Shown here in pieces: positions 1 through 8,554 of a stretch of DNA of 64,000 nt (position 1 is its first letter; every line of letters begins with the position of its first letter). Origin of the DNA: an uncultured Poribacteria bacterium (GTDB taxonomy: Bacteria > Poribacteria > WGA-4E > WGA-3G). A program made the position numbers and the translations under genes. A model generated the notes under the pieces. That model was not told where the DNA came from, searched no databases, and worked only from the letters and a program-made list of their open reading frames with translations. The stretch is taken from the NCBI GenBank assembly GCA_951812525.1, contig OX638316.1, positions 1,894,630 through 1,958,629 on the forward strand, read 5' to 3'.

Positions 1-58
1 GGGCAACGACGTAGTTATCCTCAGGATAAACGGGACCGCGAGTTTCAAACCATCTCAT
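1..58 (-). CDS. Partial AAA-like ATP-binding protein (N-terminus only)
   Basis: An ATG at 58-56 on the minus strand opens a frame that runs off the left edge of the window. It is preceded by a good AGGAG ribosome binding site nine bases upstream. The visible peptide begins MRWFETRGPVYPEDNYVVA. A start of the form [F/W]F-x-T-x-GPV-x-P-x-x-x-Y resembles, from memory, the N-terminus of AAA-like proteins (PF14516-type) whose Walker A follows about 30 residues later. The Walker A would lie outside the window, so the family call is a guess from the N-terminus; that a gene starts here is more certain. It is divergent from the aminotransferase at 441. Confidence 0.5.
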   Translation of the reverse strand, partial: MRWFETRGPVYPEDNYVVA

Positions 59-229
59 CTTTTTATGCTCCTTTCGAGTGCCTGCACGCGCACGGCATCC
101 AACATTTCACTGCATATTCTATCATATACAGCCTGAAAAGTCACGTGGAGAAAAATAAAAGTCAGCGCATTCAGTTTTCGGTTGTTGGTTTTCAGCGATT
201 GGCAGCTGACCGCCCACCCAAAAACCCAA

Positions 230-258
230 TTGACAAAAAGACCCCTATCTGCTAAAGT
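230..258 (+). promoter_or_regulatory. Candidate sigma70-type promoter before the DegT aminotransferase
   Basis: TTGACA at 230-235, a 17-base spacer and TAAAGT at 253-258 match a housekeeping promoter. It would give a leader of about 175 bases before the ATG at 441. Nothing else was recognised in the 382-base gap between the divergent genes. Confidence 0.4.
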
Positions 259-440
259 ATCCGCATATTCGCACGTTTCTAAGTGGACTTCCAAACGATG
301 CCCGGATTTAGTCTGGGAATAGACTAAATTTTGCCCCGCAGAATGCCACACGCGCATTCTGACGTTGATTTACGCGGCAAAATTTGTCTTTGCTTTACAT
401 TTCCATTCCTTGTATTACATTGATTTCTGGAGGAAACAAG

Positions 441-1700
441 ATGGCAGAACGTTTAGCAATAGATGGGGGAACCCCCGTTATCGCAGAACCCGTACCCAGC
501 GGAATGCACGGTCCCAGCGTCATAGATGAACGCGAGATCAACGCCGTGACCGAGGTCCTCCGCAGCGGGAAACTCTTTCGATTCGTTGAGGATTCAAATG
601 TAGCCAGTTTTGAGAAGGAAGCAGCCGGACATCTCGGTGCCAAGCACGCCTTGATGGTGAACTCAGGCACCTCGGCGATTATCTGCGCGTTGACCGGGGT
701 CGGTATCGGACCAGGGGATGAGGTGATTCTGCCTGGCTACACCTTTATCGCAACCGCCGCTGCCATTGTTGGCGTGGGCGCTATTCCGGTGATAGCGGAA
801 ATCGACGACTCGCTCGGCTTAGATGTCGCCGATGTCGAGCGGAAGATTACCCCACATACCAAAGCCATTTTACCGGTACACATGCAGGGTGTGCCGAACC
901 GGCTTGAGGCGATCACTGAACTCGCAAAGAAACATAATCTCTTGGTTGTTGAGGATTGCTGTCAGTGCGTTGGTGGGCAGTATAAAGGGCAATACGCAGG
1001 CACGTGGGGCGAAGCAGGGGCATGGAGTCTTAATTACTACAAGATCATCTCTTGTGGGGAAGGCGGACTTGTCTTTACCGACGACTACGATGTCTACGAG
1101 CGTGCAGCATTCGCTGCGGAACCCGGTCTACCGATGTGGATGAGCGATTCCGAATGGCAGAACAAACCCTTTTCACGGCAGTGCTACCGAACAAGCGAAA
1201 TTTTAGGCGCAATCGCACGCGTACAACTCTCAAAATTAGAAGGTATTCTGTCACACACACGCCGACTCAAAAAGGCGTTCATCGCAGAACTTGCTGAGAC
1301 ACCGAAAGGCTACATCCGGCAACATGTAGATGATCCGAGCGGAGAGTGCGGTATCAGTGCGGCGATTATCGTGAAAGATGTAGAGCTCGCCAAAAAATAT
1401 TCCGATGCGCTCAAGGCAGAAGGACTTAACGCTGGCACGGCTTACAATGACGGTTTCCCTGATCGGCATATTTACACGTATTGGGATTCGATCCTGTTCA
1501 AACATTCGCCGGATGCGTCGGGGTATCCGTGGAAAGACCCACGCTACACAGGCGATGTCGAGTATTCGCGGGATATGTGTCCGCAAACGCTCTCCATCCT
1601 TGGACGCGCTCTACGGTTCGGGTTCAACGTCAACATGCAAGAAGAGCACGCACGACTGATGGCAGCCGCTATCAATAAGGTGGACGACGTTCTCGGATAG
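441..1700 (+). CDS. DegT/DnrJ/EryC1/StrS-family PLP aminotransferase
   Basis: A 419-residue PLP-dependent aminotransferase of the sugar/aminocyclitol class, the usual length for the family. The frame is open from a TTG at 384, but GGAGG at 429-433 sits just ahead of ATG 441, so I use that start. The N-terminus has the L-A-I-x-GG-x-P stretch typical of these enzymes. The internal aldimine lysine is about residue 201 in NYYKIISCGEGG, followed by the family glycines and FTDD; VNSGTSAI (about residues 72-79) is the phosphate-binding region. Members transaminate keto-sugars for nucleotide-sugar or antibiotic-sugar synthesis, but no NDP-sugar genes stand next to it, so the substrate is unknown. It converges on the GNAT gene with an 8-base gap. 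Confidence 0.88.
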   Translation: MAERLAIDGGTPVIAEPVPSGMHGPSVIDEREINAVTEVLRSGKLFRFVEDSNVASFEKEAAGHLGAKHALMVNSGTSAIICALTGVGIGPGDEVILPGYTFIATAAAIVGVGAIPVIAEIDDSLGLDVADVERKITPHTKAILPVHMQGVPNRLEAITELAKKHNLLVVEDCCQCVGGQYKGQYAGTWGEAGAWSLNYYKIISCGEGGLVFTDDYDVYERAAFAAEPGLPMWMSDSEWQNKPFSRQCYRTSEILGAIARVQLSKLEGILSHTRRLKKAFIAELAETPKGYIRQHVDDPSGECGISAAIIVKDVELAKKYSDALKAEGLNAGTAYNDGFPDRHIYTYWDSILFKHSPDASGYPWKDPRYTGDVEYSRDMCPQTLSILGRALRFGFNVNMQEEHARLMAAAINKVDDVLG

Positions 1701-1708
1701 AGCATTTT

Positions 1709-2470
1709 CTATTCTGATAAAATGGGAATAACGTAGGTGCGCCGACCGACTTCAGTGAAGCCCAGTTTTTCTGCCACGCGGAGCGAAGCGTAATTATCTT
1801 CACCGCAACTCCAGGCTGGCACCTTGCCTCTCGCCTGAATCTCTTGAGCGACAAGAGATGCCGCCGCAGTGGAGAACCCTTTTTTCCGCCACTGCTCGAT
1901 TGTGGAAACACCAATATCGGCATGCAGATCGGTCTCAGCATAAGTATGGGCGATAGCGACAAGGTCGCCATCAACAATGGCACCAGCGGCGATGCCATCT
2001 GTTACCATCGCTGCGTGTGTTTCGTAGCCGTTGCCTTGGATTTCCGTAGGAGCTTTCGCCAGACGCTCGACATCTTCTACCGTCAAGAGGCGAACTGCCT
2101 CGTTCGGATAACGATGAACAGGTGCTAAGAGGGCGTGACAGACATCGCCGTAATAGCGGATAGACTTACCCGTGTCCGCTTCAATCAGCGCACCGAGAGA
2201 TGCGGCGCATGCGGTTTCGACGTTGACGCACCCCCAGCCATCCGTGGCTTTTAGCAGTTGCCACAGGGCATCGGCATCGGTGCCGAAACCGCACGGTTCG
2301 TCTGAGCAGTACGCATCAAAAACAAGCGAAGCATCAACATCCGGCAACGTACCAGCGACATAAGCATCGCACATTCCGTGCTGCAAGCGAGAGGCAGAGA
2401 TAATCGTCATCGGTGTATCGCCAATGACATCAGCCAGCGCAAGACATTCTTGGGACGTAAGTTTAGTCAT
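1709..2470 (-). CDS. GNAT-family N-acetyltransferase
   Basis: 253 residues. The C-terminal third carries a GNAT core: V-S-T-I-E-Q-W-R-K-K-G-F-S-T-A-A-A plays the part of the acetyl-CoA-binding R/Q-x-x-G-x-G/A loop, and W-S-C-G-E-D-N-Y-A-S-L-R-V-A-E-K-L-G-F is the usual last helix. The N-terminal 120 residues show no family I recognise; the whole resembles the PF12746 GNAT group. The acceptor substrate cannot be told. No Shine-Dalgarno lies before the ATG. The leader there is the 7-base tandem repeat at 2472-2506, so initiation may be weak or use an unusual leader. Confidence 0.75.
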   Translation of the reverse strand: MTKLTSQECLALADVIGDTPMTIISASRLQHGMCDAYVAGTLPDVDASLVFDAYCSDEPCGFGTDADALWQLLKATDGWGCVNVETACAASLGALIEADTGKSIRYYGDVCHALLAPVHRYPNEAVRLLTVEDVERLAKAPTEIQGNGYETHAAMVTDGIAAGAIVDGDLVAIAHTYAETDLHADIGVSTIEQWRKKGFSTAAASLVAQEIQARGKVPAWSCGEDNYASLRVAEKLGFTEVGRRTYVIPILSE

Positions 2471-2471
2471 T

Positions 2472-2506
2472 TAATAGTTATCAGTTATCAGTTGTCAGTT
2501 GTCAGA
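2472..2506. repeat. Heptamer tandem repeat (GTTATCA/GTTGTCA)
   Basis: Five consecutive seven-base units of the form (A/G)TT(A/G)TCA lie directly upstream of the GNAT start codon. Similar period-7 runs occur elsewhere in the window (21119-21148, 25441-25510, 27305-27355, 29578-29624). They resemble the short tandemly repeated sequences known from cyanobacterial intergenic DNA. Confidence 0.8.
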
Positions 2507-2590
2507 AAAGTAGGTTTTCTGACCCAAGACCAACAACCGAGAACCATTCCTCCGAGAAACCAAAGTTATTGAAAACCGAAAAGGAGTGAA

Positions 2591-3391
2591 ATGAAGATTA
2601 CAATTTTGGGTTCAGGCACCTCGACAGGCGTTCCTGAGTATAAATGTGACTGCGAAACTTGCGATGATGCACGGGATGTTAACTCAAAAAACTACCGGAC
2701 CCGTTCATCAGTCCATATCGAAAAAGACGAAAAACACCTTCAGTTCGACCTCGGACCCAACTTCATGGATCAGATCGTTCGGAATCGGATTGACTGGATA
2801 GATGCTGTCATCTTCACCCACTCTCACGCCGACCACGTCAGCGGGACGAACGACATCGTGATGCCGTGCCGAAAACAGCAGATGGATATGCCCATCTACG
2901 GTCCCGAACAGACAATGAGCATCTTACAACGTAACTTTGATTATATGTTCACAAAGGAGACGTTCCAAGGTGGAGGGGTCGGTCATCTGCTCCCGAATGT
3001 CATTGAACCGGATCAGCCGTTTGAGTTGCTCGGTTTTGACATTACACCCGTGCCAGTTGAACACGGAAATATCCCCACTTACGGCTACCGAATTGACGAT
3101 TTCGGGTATCTACCGGATGTCAAACGACTGCCGAAAGCGTCGCAAGACCTGCTAAACGGGATTGAGGTGTTGGTGATTGACGCGCTCAGTTTCAATCCGA
3201 GGCATCCGACGCATCTCTCAGTGGGTGAGGCGTTGGAGATTAGCGAGGCACTAAAACCGAGAGAAACCTATTTTACGCATATTATGCACCGGTTAGATCA
3301 TCGCTATTTCCCGGAGCAGTGCAAAGAGATGGACATTGAGCTTCCAGACGATGCCTACCTCGCCTACGATGGGCAGATTATTCAACTATAG
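2591..3391 (+). CDS. PhnP-like MBL-fold metallo-hydrolase
   Basis: 266 residues with a clear metallo-beta-lactamase fold. The N-terminus GSGTSTGVPEYKCDCETC is the PhnP-type glycine-rich strand with a cysteine cluster that may bind a structural zinc. The metal-binding signature THSHADH is at about residues 75-82. Further ligands are likely H-G-N-I (about 159), the D of LVIDALSF and the late TYFTHIMHRLDHR. PhnP is a phosphodiesterase for cyclic ribose phosphate, and relatives cut cyclic nucleotides; no phn genes are near, so the substrate is open. A strong AAGGAG site precedes the ATG. It converges on the adaptor/permease transcript. Confidence 0.82.
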   Translation: MKITILGSGTSTGVPEYKCDCETCDDARDVNSKNYRTRSSVHIEKDEKHLQFDLGPNFMDQIVRNRIDWIDAVIFTHSHADHVSGTNDIVMPCRKQQMDMPIYGPEQTMSILQRNFDYMFTKETFQGGGVGHLLPNVIEPDQPFELLGFDITPVPVEHGNIPTYGYRIDDFGYLPDVKRLPKASQDLLNGIEVLVIDALSFNPRHPTHLSVGEALEISEALKPRETYFTHIMHRLDHRYFPEQCKEMDIELPDDAYLAYDGQIIQL

Positions 3392-3405
3392 GATCATTTA
3401 GTTCC

Positions 3406-3432
3406 CTGTAGGAGGGATCTCCCGATCCCGAC
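3406..3432. repeat. Dispersed GGGATC hairpin repeat, copy 1
   Basis: Arms GGGATC and GATCCC surround TCCC, in a conserved frame that begins CTGTAGGA and ends CGAC. Copies with near-identical sequence also stand at 14031, 14079, 15393, 17688, 18452, 18512 and, inverted, 57981. All lie between genes. Confidence 0.85.
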
Positions 3433-3450
3433 TCTTAACCCATAACTCTT

Positions 3451-3481
3451 AAAAAATACGCCTCGATCTTTTGATCGAGGC
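3451..3481 (-). terminator. Rho-independent terminator of the adaptor gene
   Basis: A perfect 9-bp stem (GCCTCGATC with GATCGAGGC, TTTT/AAAA loop) at 3460-3481 is followed on the minus strand by TATTTTTT. It lies 16 bases after the stop codon of the adaptor gene. Confidence 0.85.
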
Positions 3482-3496
3482 AATAAACGCTTCGCT

Positions 3497-5383
3497 TTAC
3501 CTACCAAAGCCACCACCCGGGGGCGGTTTCCGTTGTTGCAGCACAACCCGGTCACCATCGGTTACACCGCCTGTGATAATCACCTGTGTCTCGTTCTGCA
3601 TCCCTGTCTCAATAGCTGTTCTCTTGCCTTTGGGACTCCTATCATCTAACATGACGAACTTCCCTTTTAAGAGATTCACCTGTGCACTAACACCATCGGC
3701 TTTCTTGTCGCCTCTGACGAGTAGTGATATAGTCGTCGGACCCGGCATAATGCCGCGCTGAGAGCCATCCAAACGGATGCTGACGCTACCGTTGCCGACA
3801 CTCTCAACTGTCCCAGCAAAAGTCTTCTCACTGATTGTCTGCATCACAATCGGTTGATTCGCTTTGAACGGCGATGTATTACCCACTTGTGCGTTGACGA
3901 TCGCGCCTTTTTCGTTGATGACTGCGTCAATCGGTGCAATCAGGACACCTTTCTCTTCGTAGGTAATAATGTCAACATCGGCACTCATACCCGGACGGAG
4001 TTCTTCCGGGGACCCAAGGACTTCCACCATCACCTCAAAGGAGATGATATTGTCCTGTTCTTGACCACTCGGTGAAATCTCGTAGACCCTACCATTGTAC
4101 GTTTTATTTTGGAAGGCATCCACAACGATTTCCGCTCCCTGATCCAAGCGTAGCCGTTCCATATCGACCTCGTTGATAAAGGTTTTGACAACCATTTTAG
4201 AGGGGTCAACGATAGTCATAATCGGTGGGCTTTGCGAGAATGCCGAGCGACCAGAAGTCACAATTTCACCCTCTTCTAGTTCAAGGAGTGTAACGACCCC
4301 TGCCATCGGTGCCTTGATCGTAGTCCACTCAAGCCGTTCTGCTTCGTTTTTCAGACTACTTTCCCTGCGCAATTTATTCGCGTCAGCACTAACTTTGGAT
4401 TGCTGTGTCAACAATTTCTCATTGTCGTAAGTAAGCATCAGTTCCTGCAACTGCGTTTCAGCATTGTCCCCCCGGATTTTAGCTTCTTCCTCGGCTTTCT
4501 GACGCATCTTTTTCAAGTTGTCAAGGTTCAGCCTCTGGTTTTGGAGTATTGCCTCTCGATTTGCTATAGAACTTTCGCGGACGTTAATCGTTCGTCGTTG
4601 TGAAACAATGGTCTGTTTCTGTGATTGGACCCGTGTTCCAGCAGTTTCATACTGTGCTTCCGCATTTGCGTGCGCTGCTTGTGCGTCTTCCAAAGCTTTT
4701 TTGGATACCAATCCCTTTTCAAAGAGTTCTGTATTTCGGTCGAGCTCCGATTTGGCGTTATCCATGGAAATCTTGGCAGATTTCAGCGATGTTTCCTGCT
4801 CAGACAATGTAATTTTTGCCTGTTCAAGCGCAATTCTGGCTTGCTCCAATGCTATGTTGTCTTGGTCAAGCGAGTTCTGCGTTGTCTGAATATCTGTTTC
4901 TGCTTGGCTGACATGTGTTATCGTTGTGGCTTGAACGGTTTCAAGATTCGCTTGCGCGATTTTCAAATCTGCGTCAGCCTGCGTCAATTGACTTTCAAGC
5001 CGTTCATTTTTAAGTTCGATATTTAATTCTGCTTGCCTGACTTGCGCCTTAGCAGCTGCGACATCCGCCTCCGCCTGTTTTTTCCCCTCTTGGTAAAGTT
5101 CCGGATCAAGTCTCAGCAGCACCTGATCTTTTTCGACGTAATCGCTATTTTTAACGAGGAGTTCAACGATCTCACCCTCGACGTTGGATTTGATCTCTAC
5201 GTCGATAAGCGGTTCTAAGTTACCGGTTGCACTGATGCGCATTTGGAAATCGCCGCGTTTAATAACCTCAATTTTCTGAGCTAATGCCGGATCGTCGCCG
5301 TTTCCGCCCCGTCCCAGGACAACCCAGCCGATTGTGACGACGAGTGCCAAAATAACGGCAACGGCAATAATTAGATTTTTCAA
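3497..5383 (-). CDS. HlyD/MacA-family periplasmic adaptor with very long coiled coil
   Basis: 628 residues, much longer than the usual 370-400 of MacA-type adaptors. The start is a TTG at 5383-5381 because AGGAGG lies 7 bases before it and the protein then opens with one membrane anchor (about residues 3-22); the upstream ATG at 5473 would add 30 unlikely residues. After the anchor come a membrane-proximal half, a lipoyl half (ISATGNLEPL, then E-I-V-E-L-L-V-K-N), then about 260 residues rich in Gln/Ala/Glu heptads, then the second lipoyl half (TIKAPMAGVVTLLELEEG) and beta-barrel. The long hairpin would span more periplasm or reach an outer-membrane channel. The tail KPPPGGGFGR is unstructured. 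It belongs with the permeases just upstream; no TolC-like gene is near. Confidence 0.88.
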   Translation of the reverse strand: MKNLIIAVAVILALVVTIGWVVLGRGGNGDDPALAQKIEVIKRGDFQMRISATGNLEPLIDVEIKSNVEGEIVELLVKNSDYVEKDQVLLRLDPELYQEGKKQAEADVAAAKAQVRQAELNIELKNERLESQLTQADADLKIAQANLETVQATTITHVSQAETDIQTTQNSLDQDNIALEQARIALEQAKITLSEQETSLKSAKISMDNAKSELDRNTELFEKGLVSKKALEDAQAAHANAEAQYETAGTRVQSQKQTIVSQRRTINVRESSIANREAILQNQRLNLDNLKKMRQKAEEEAKIRGDNAETQLQELMLTYDNEKLLTQQSKVSADANKLRRESSLKNEAERLEWTTIKAPMAGVVTLLELEEGEIVTSGRSAFSQSPPIMTIVDPSKMVVKTFINEVDMERLRLDQGAEIVVDAFQNKTYNGRVYEISPSGQEQDNIISFEVMVEVLGSPEELRPGMSADVDIITYEEKGVLIAPIDAVINEKGAIVNAQVGNTSPFKANQPIVMQTISEKTFAGTVESVGNGSVSIRLDGSQRGIMPGPTTISLLVRGDKKADGVSAQVNLLKGKFVMLDDRSPKGKRTAIETGMQNETQVIITGGVTDGDRVVLQQRKPPPGGGFGR

Positions 5384-5530
5384 AACTAATACCTCCTGAG
5401 GATGTTCGGTGGTGCCTGACGGTTCAACATTTCCCTGAAACAGGCACCTTCTCATCGGGGTAGATATCCACATAACAACCTACCCCGATTATGTGTTCAA
5501 TAATCCTTTTCAATAGCACATCTGGGCAAA

Positions 5531-6850
5531 TTAATCCGAACGGAGTGCATCAACAGGTGTGAGTTTCGCCGCCTTATTGGCGGGGTACAACCCGAAGAAA
5601 ACACCGATAGCAACTGAAACCAGTAAGGCAATCACCATTGTCCCGAATGAAACCACTGAGGGCCAATTGCTCCCTTCCCAGACAAACCTAGAGATGAGTG
5701 CGGCGGTGCCGCGTCCCATAAAGATACCTAAGATTGCACCGACAATACCTCCTGAGAGCGTCAGCACGGCTGCCTCAATCAGGAATTGTGTCAGAATATC
5801 GGCGCGGGTCGCACCGAGTGCCTTCCGCAATCCGATCTCCCTCGTCCGGTCAGTGACCGAGACGAGCATGATATTCATGACACCGATGCCAGCAACCATT
5901 AAAGCGATACCTGCGATACCACCCATCAAGGCTTTCATTACTAAGCCAACCTTATTCGCAGTTGCCAATTCCTCGGTAGCTGTCCAGTAGTTGTATTCTT
6001 CGCCCGTGTTATTGTGCTGTCTTCCTAATATCTGTTTGGCGTCCATGATCGCGATTGGAATTGTACTAACATCCGATGCTTCAATACGGATACGTTCCAC
6101 ATCTTCGCGTCCCTTGAAACGTTGTTGGAGTGTGGTGATCGGAATGACAAACCGGTCGTCCCAACCTGAGGTATCCATAGCGTCGCCTTTTTCTTCCATC
6201 ACGCCAATAACCTTGAGCCGGACCTCATAAAGTCCACTTCGGCTTCTCCACCGCGAAGATTGACGAGAGGCTTTAATCTCTTTTCCAACGGGATCTTCGT
6301 CAAGGAATACCTCTTCGGCAACTTTGTGACCAATCACAGCCACACTACTCGCCGCTTCCACCTCTTCAGCCGTGAAAAATCGACCACTTGCCGGATACCA
6401 ATTATGCGACTGGTCATATCCAGCGGTTGAGGCAACAATACGGGATTCCTTCGTGCGACCCTTGTAATTCACTGTCCAGCCCGGCATATCGTCTTCAGCC
6501 ACGACATTGATTACCCCGCGAGCATTCTTCAGAATCTCAAAAGCGTCCTCGGTTTCCAAATCCTCGGCGCGATTTCTTTGCCACCGTCCTTTGCCCCGCA
6601 CAGCAGACCCAGCTGCACGGCTCAAGGTTCCGGACTGTTTATCCCAATCGTCCTTATAAACCTCAATCATCTTCGTACCGCCTGTACGCTCAATCTCTCG
6701 CAAGACCATCGCACTCGATCCGTCCCCGACAGATACCATACTGACGACGGAAGCAACGCCTACGATAATCCCTAAAATCGTTAAGGCAGAACGGAGCGGA
6801 TTGCGCCGCAAACTGGAAATGCCTAAAATGATACATTCAAATATATCCAC
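5531..6850 (-). CDS. MacB/FtsX-type ABC transporter permease 1
   Basis: 439 residues: a first membrane helix (RSALTILGIIVGVASVVSMV), a periplasmic MacB core of about 230 residues, then three helices with the family signature TREIGLRKALGA before them. The start is GTG 6850, eight bases after AGGAGG. The ATPase half found fused in true MacB is missing. It is the most diverged of the four permeases here: its N-terminal signature differs and it has extra Arg/Ser-rich core sequence. Its start follows permease 2 by 12 bases and its end precedes the adaptor by about 150 bases, so it is likely in one transcript with both. MacB-type mechanotransmission drives export from the periplasm of lipoproteins, peptides or small molecules; the cargo here is unknown. 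Confidence 0.9.
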   Translation of the reverse strand: MDIFECIILGISSLRRNPLRSALTILGIIVGVASVVSMVSVGDGSSAMVLREIERTGGTKMIEVYKDDWDKQSGTLSRAAGSAVRGKGRWQRNRAEDLETEDAFEILKNARGVINVVAEDDMPGWTVNYKGRTKESRIVASTAGYDQSHNWYPASGRFFTAEEVEAASSVAVIGHKVAEEVFLDEDPVGKEIKASRQSSRWRSRSGLYEVRLKVIGVMEEKGDAMDTSGWDDRFVIPITTLQQRFKGREDVERIRIEASDVSTIPIAIMDAKQILGRQHNNTGEEYNYWTATEELATANKVGLVMKALMGGIAGIALMVAGIGVMNIMLVSVTDRTREIGLRKALGATRADILTQFLIEAAVLTLSGGIVGAILGIFMGRGTAALISRFVWEGSNWPSVVSFGTMVIALLVSVAIGVFFGLYPANKAAKLTPVDALRSD

Positions 6851-6862
6851 TTGGGTTTCCTC

Positions 6863-8167
6863 CTACTCACTACGAAGTGCTTCAATGGGGGAGAGCGCGG
6901 ACGCTTTTATCGCTGGATACAGCCCAAAAGAGATACCGATTATCGCTGAAAAAGACACCGAAATCAATATCCAGTTTGTTGAGATAACCGAGGGCCATTC
7001 GGGCACAATTTTGACGATGTTGACAGCAAGCATTGCCATCCCTTCGCCAGCGAAGAGGCCCACTAAAACACCCAGCGCACCACCTACACTACACATTACA
7101 ACCGCTTCTATTAAGAACTGCAACATAATGTCGAAACGTTTCGCACCCAGTGCTTTCCGCAAGCCGATCTCACGGGTACGCTCCGTTACTGCGACAAGCA
7201 TCATGTTCATAATCCCGATGCCACCTACAAGGAGCGAAAAACCTGCGATACTTCCTAAAGCGATTTTAATCACTTTACTAATCTTATCTAACTGCGCCAT
7301 ACCTTCCCGCATGTCCCAAATTGAGAAGAAATCGTCTTGACCTTTATGCATTTTTCGCAGGACGGTTTTCACCTCTTCAATCGCTTGCGGCACTTCCTCA
7401 ACGGTATGGGCGTGAACCGAGAGCATCACAATCCGATCATTGCCCGTGAAGCGTTCCTGGGTCGTTGTCAGCGGCATGAAGATCATGTCGTCTAAATTCC
7501 AACCGAAGCGGAGACTTCGCCCGCGGCTTGCCATTGTACCGACAACAACGAAACGTTCCGTGATCCGCTTCTGATCTTTTCTGCCATATCGGTCGAAGCG
7601 ACCCCCTGGACCTTTGCCAATTTTGATTTCTTTTCCTACGGGTGGTGTATTACCAAATAGAGCGGCAACCACGTCGGAGCCGATTACACAAACTTTTGAT
7701 TCATTGGTGATATCTTCATCCGAGATAAAACGACCTTGCTCAATGTTCCAATCCATTGCTTCGGCAAACGAAGCATTTACACCGTTATAGCCTGTTCGAT
7801 GCTCTGTACCTCCAGCAGCTTGGGCAAGAACGCCACGCCATTCGGGAATCCGTGGGACAACCAACTTGACGGATGGACATTCTGCCTCGATCGCCAACAC
7901 ATCTTCATACTCAAAATACTCGTTGCTCCGGTTCGGGACCCATCGGTTATTTACTCGCTTGTGGCTGCTCCGGTACATCGTAAACTGGTTCACGCCACCT
8001 AATTTCTGCGCATCTTGTAGCACAATCATCTTCGCACCGTCGCCAATAGCAATCATCGCAAGTACGGAGGCGACACCGATAATAATCCCCAGCATTGTGA
8101 GCAAGGAGCGCATCTTATTGCTACGAATCGCAGAAACGCCAACAGATAACCCTTCAAATATACGCAT
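6863..8167 (-). CDS. MacB/FtsX-type ABC transporter permease 2
   Basis: 434 residues with the same plan as its neighbours: helix 1 (SLLTMLGIIIGVASVLAMIA), periplasmic core, signature RTREIGLRKALGAKRFDIM, then three closing helices. GGGAGG precedes the ATG. Strong similarity to permeases 3 and 4 over the whole length shows recent tandem duplication; the periplasmic core differs most, which suits different partners or cargo. The likely transcript is permease 2, permease 1, adaptor. No ATPase domain is present. Confidence 0.9.
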   Translation of the reverse strand: MRIFEGLSVGVSAIRSNKMRSLLTMLGIIIGVASVLAMIAIGDGAKMIVLQDAQKLGGVNQFTMYRSSHKRVNNRWVPNRSNEYFEYEDVLAIEAECPSVKLVVPRIPEWRGVLAQAAGGTEHRTGYNGVNASFAEAMDWNIEQGRFISDEDITNESKVCVIGSDVVAALFGNTPPVGKEIKIGKGPGGRFDRYGRKDQKRITERFVVVGTMASRGRSLRFGWNLDDMIFMPLTTTQERFTGNDRIVMLSVHAHTVEEVPQAIEEVKTVLRKMHKGQDDFFSIWDMREGMAQLDKISKVIKIALGSIAGFSLLVGGIGIMNMMLVAVTERTREIGLRKALGAKRFDIMLQFLIEAVVMCSVGGALGVLVGLFAGEGMAMLAVNIVKIVPEWPSVISTNWILISVSFSAIIGISFGLYPAIKASALSPIEALRSE

Positions 8168-8554
8168 CTTCTGCCTCCCAATTAATTATATAGTTCTATT
8201 CTTAATAGATTAGACAGGCATAGGGTAAATAAAGTTCACTTTTTTGTAAAGTTTTTTATAGGCGCGGTCTGCGAATCAAATGTCCACTATTAAGTTCGGA
8301 CTATGCTATTGGAGTTAGACGCAATTTGGGGAAATAAGTTTAGTAGTGAGGGTTTGATAAAGGGACTTGTACCGCAAACTGTTAGTTTGCGTGCTGCCCA
8401 TGTGTTCCTGTAAATAGGTAGGTGCGGTTTCTAACCGTACGATCTCCGTAATAAAATAGGTAGGTGCGGTTTCTAACCGCACCGTATGTATCAATGAGAT
8501 GGTTCATTATTCACAGCGTTTTCGTACCGCAAACTGTTAGTTTGCGGGCTGCGT
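8168..8554. repeat. Gap with two REP palindromes and two GGTAGG hairpins
   Basis: This 387-base gap has no gene. REP palindromes (arms built on CGCAAACT and AGTTTGCG around GTT) lie at 8373-8391 and 8527-8547. Between them are two tandem copies of the hairpin GGTAGGTGCGGTTTCTAACC at 8416-8440 and 8457-8483. The second REP begins next to the stop codon of permease 3. Confidence 0.8.

Noticed and set aside
55-357. 100-residue open frame on the minus strand
   Set aside because: It covers the ribosome binding site and start of the leftmost gene in another frame, crosses the candidate promoter, and has no domain.
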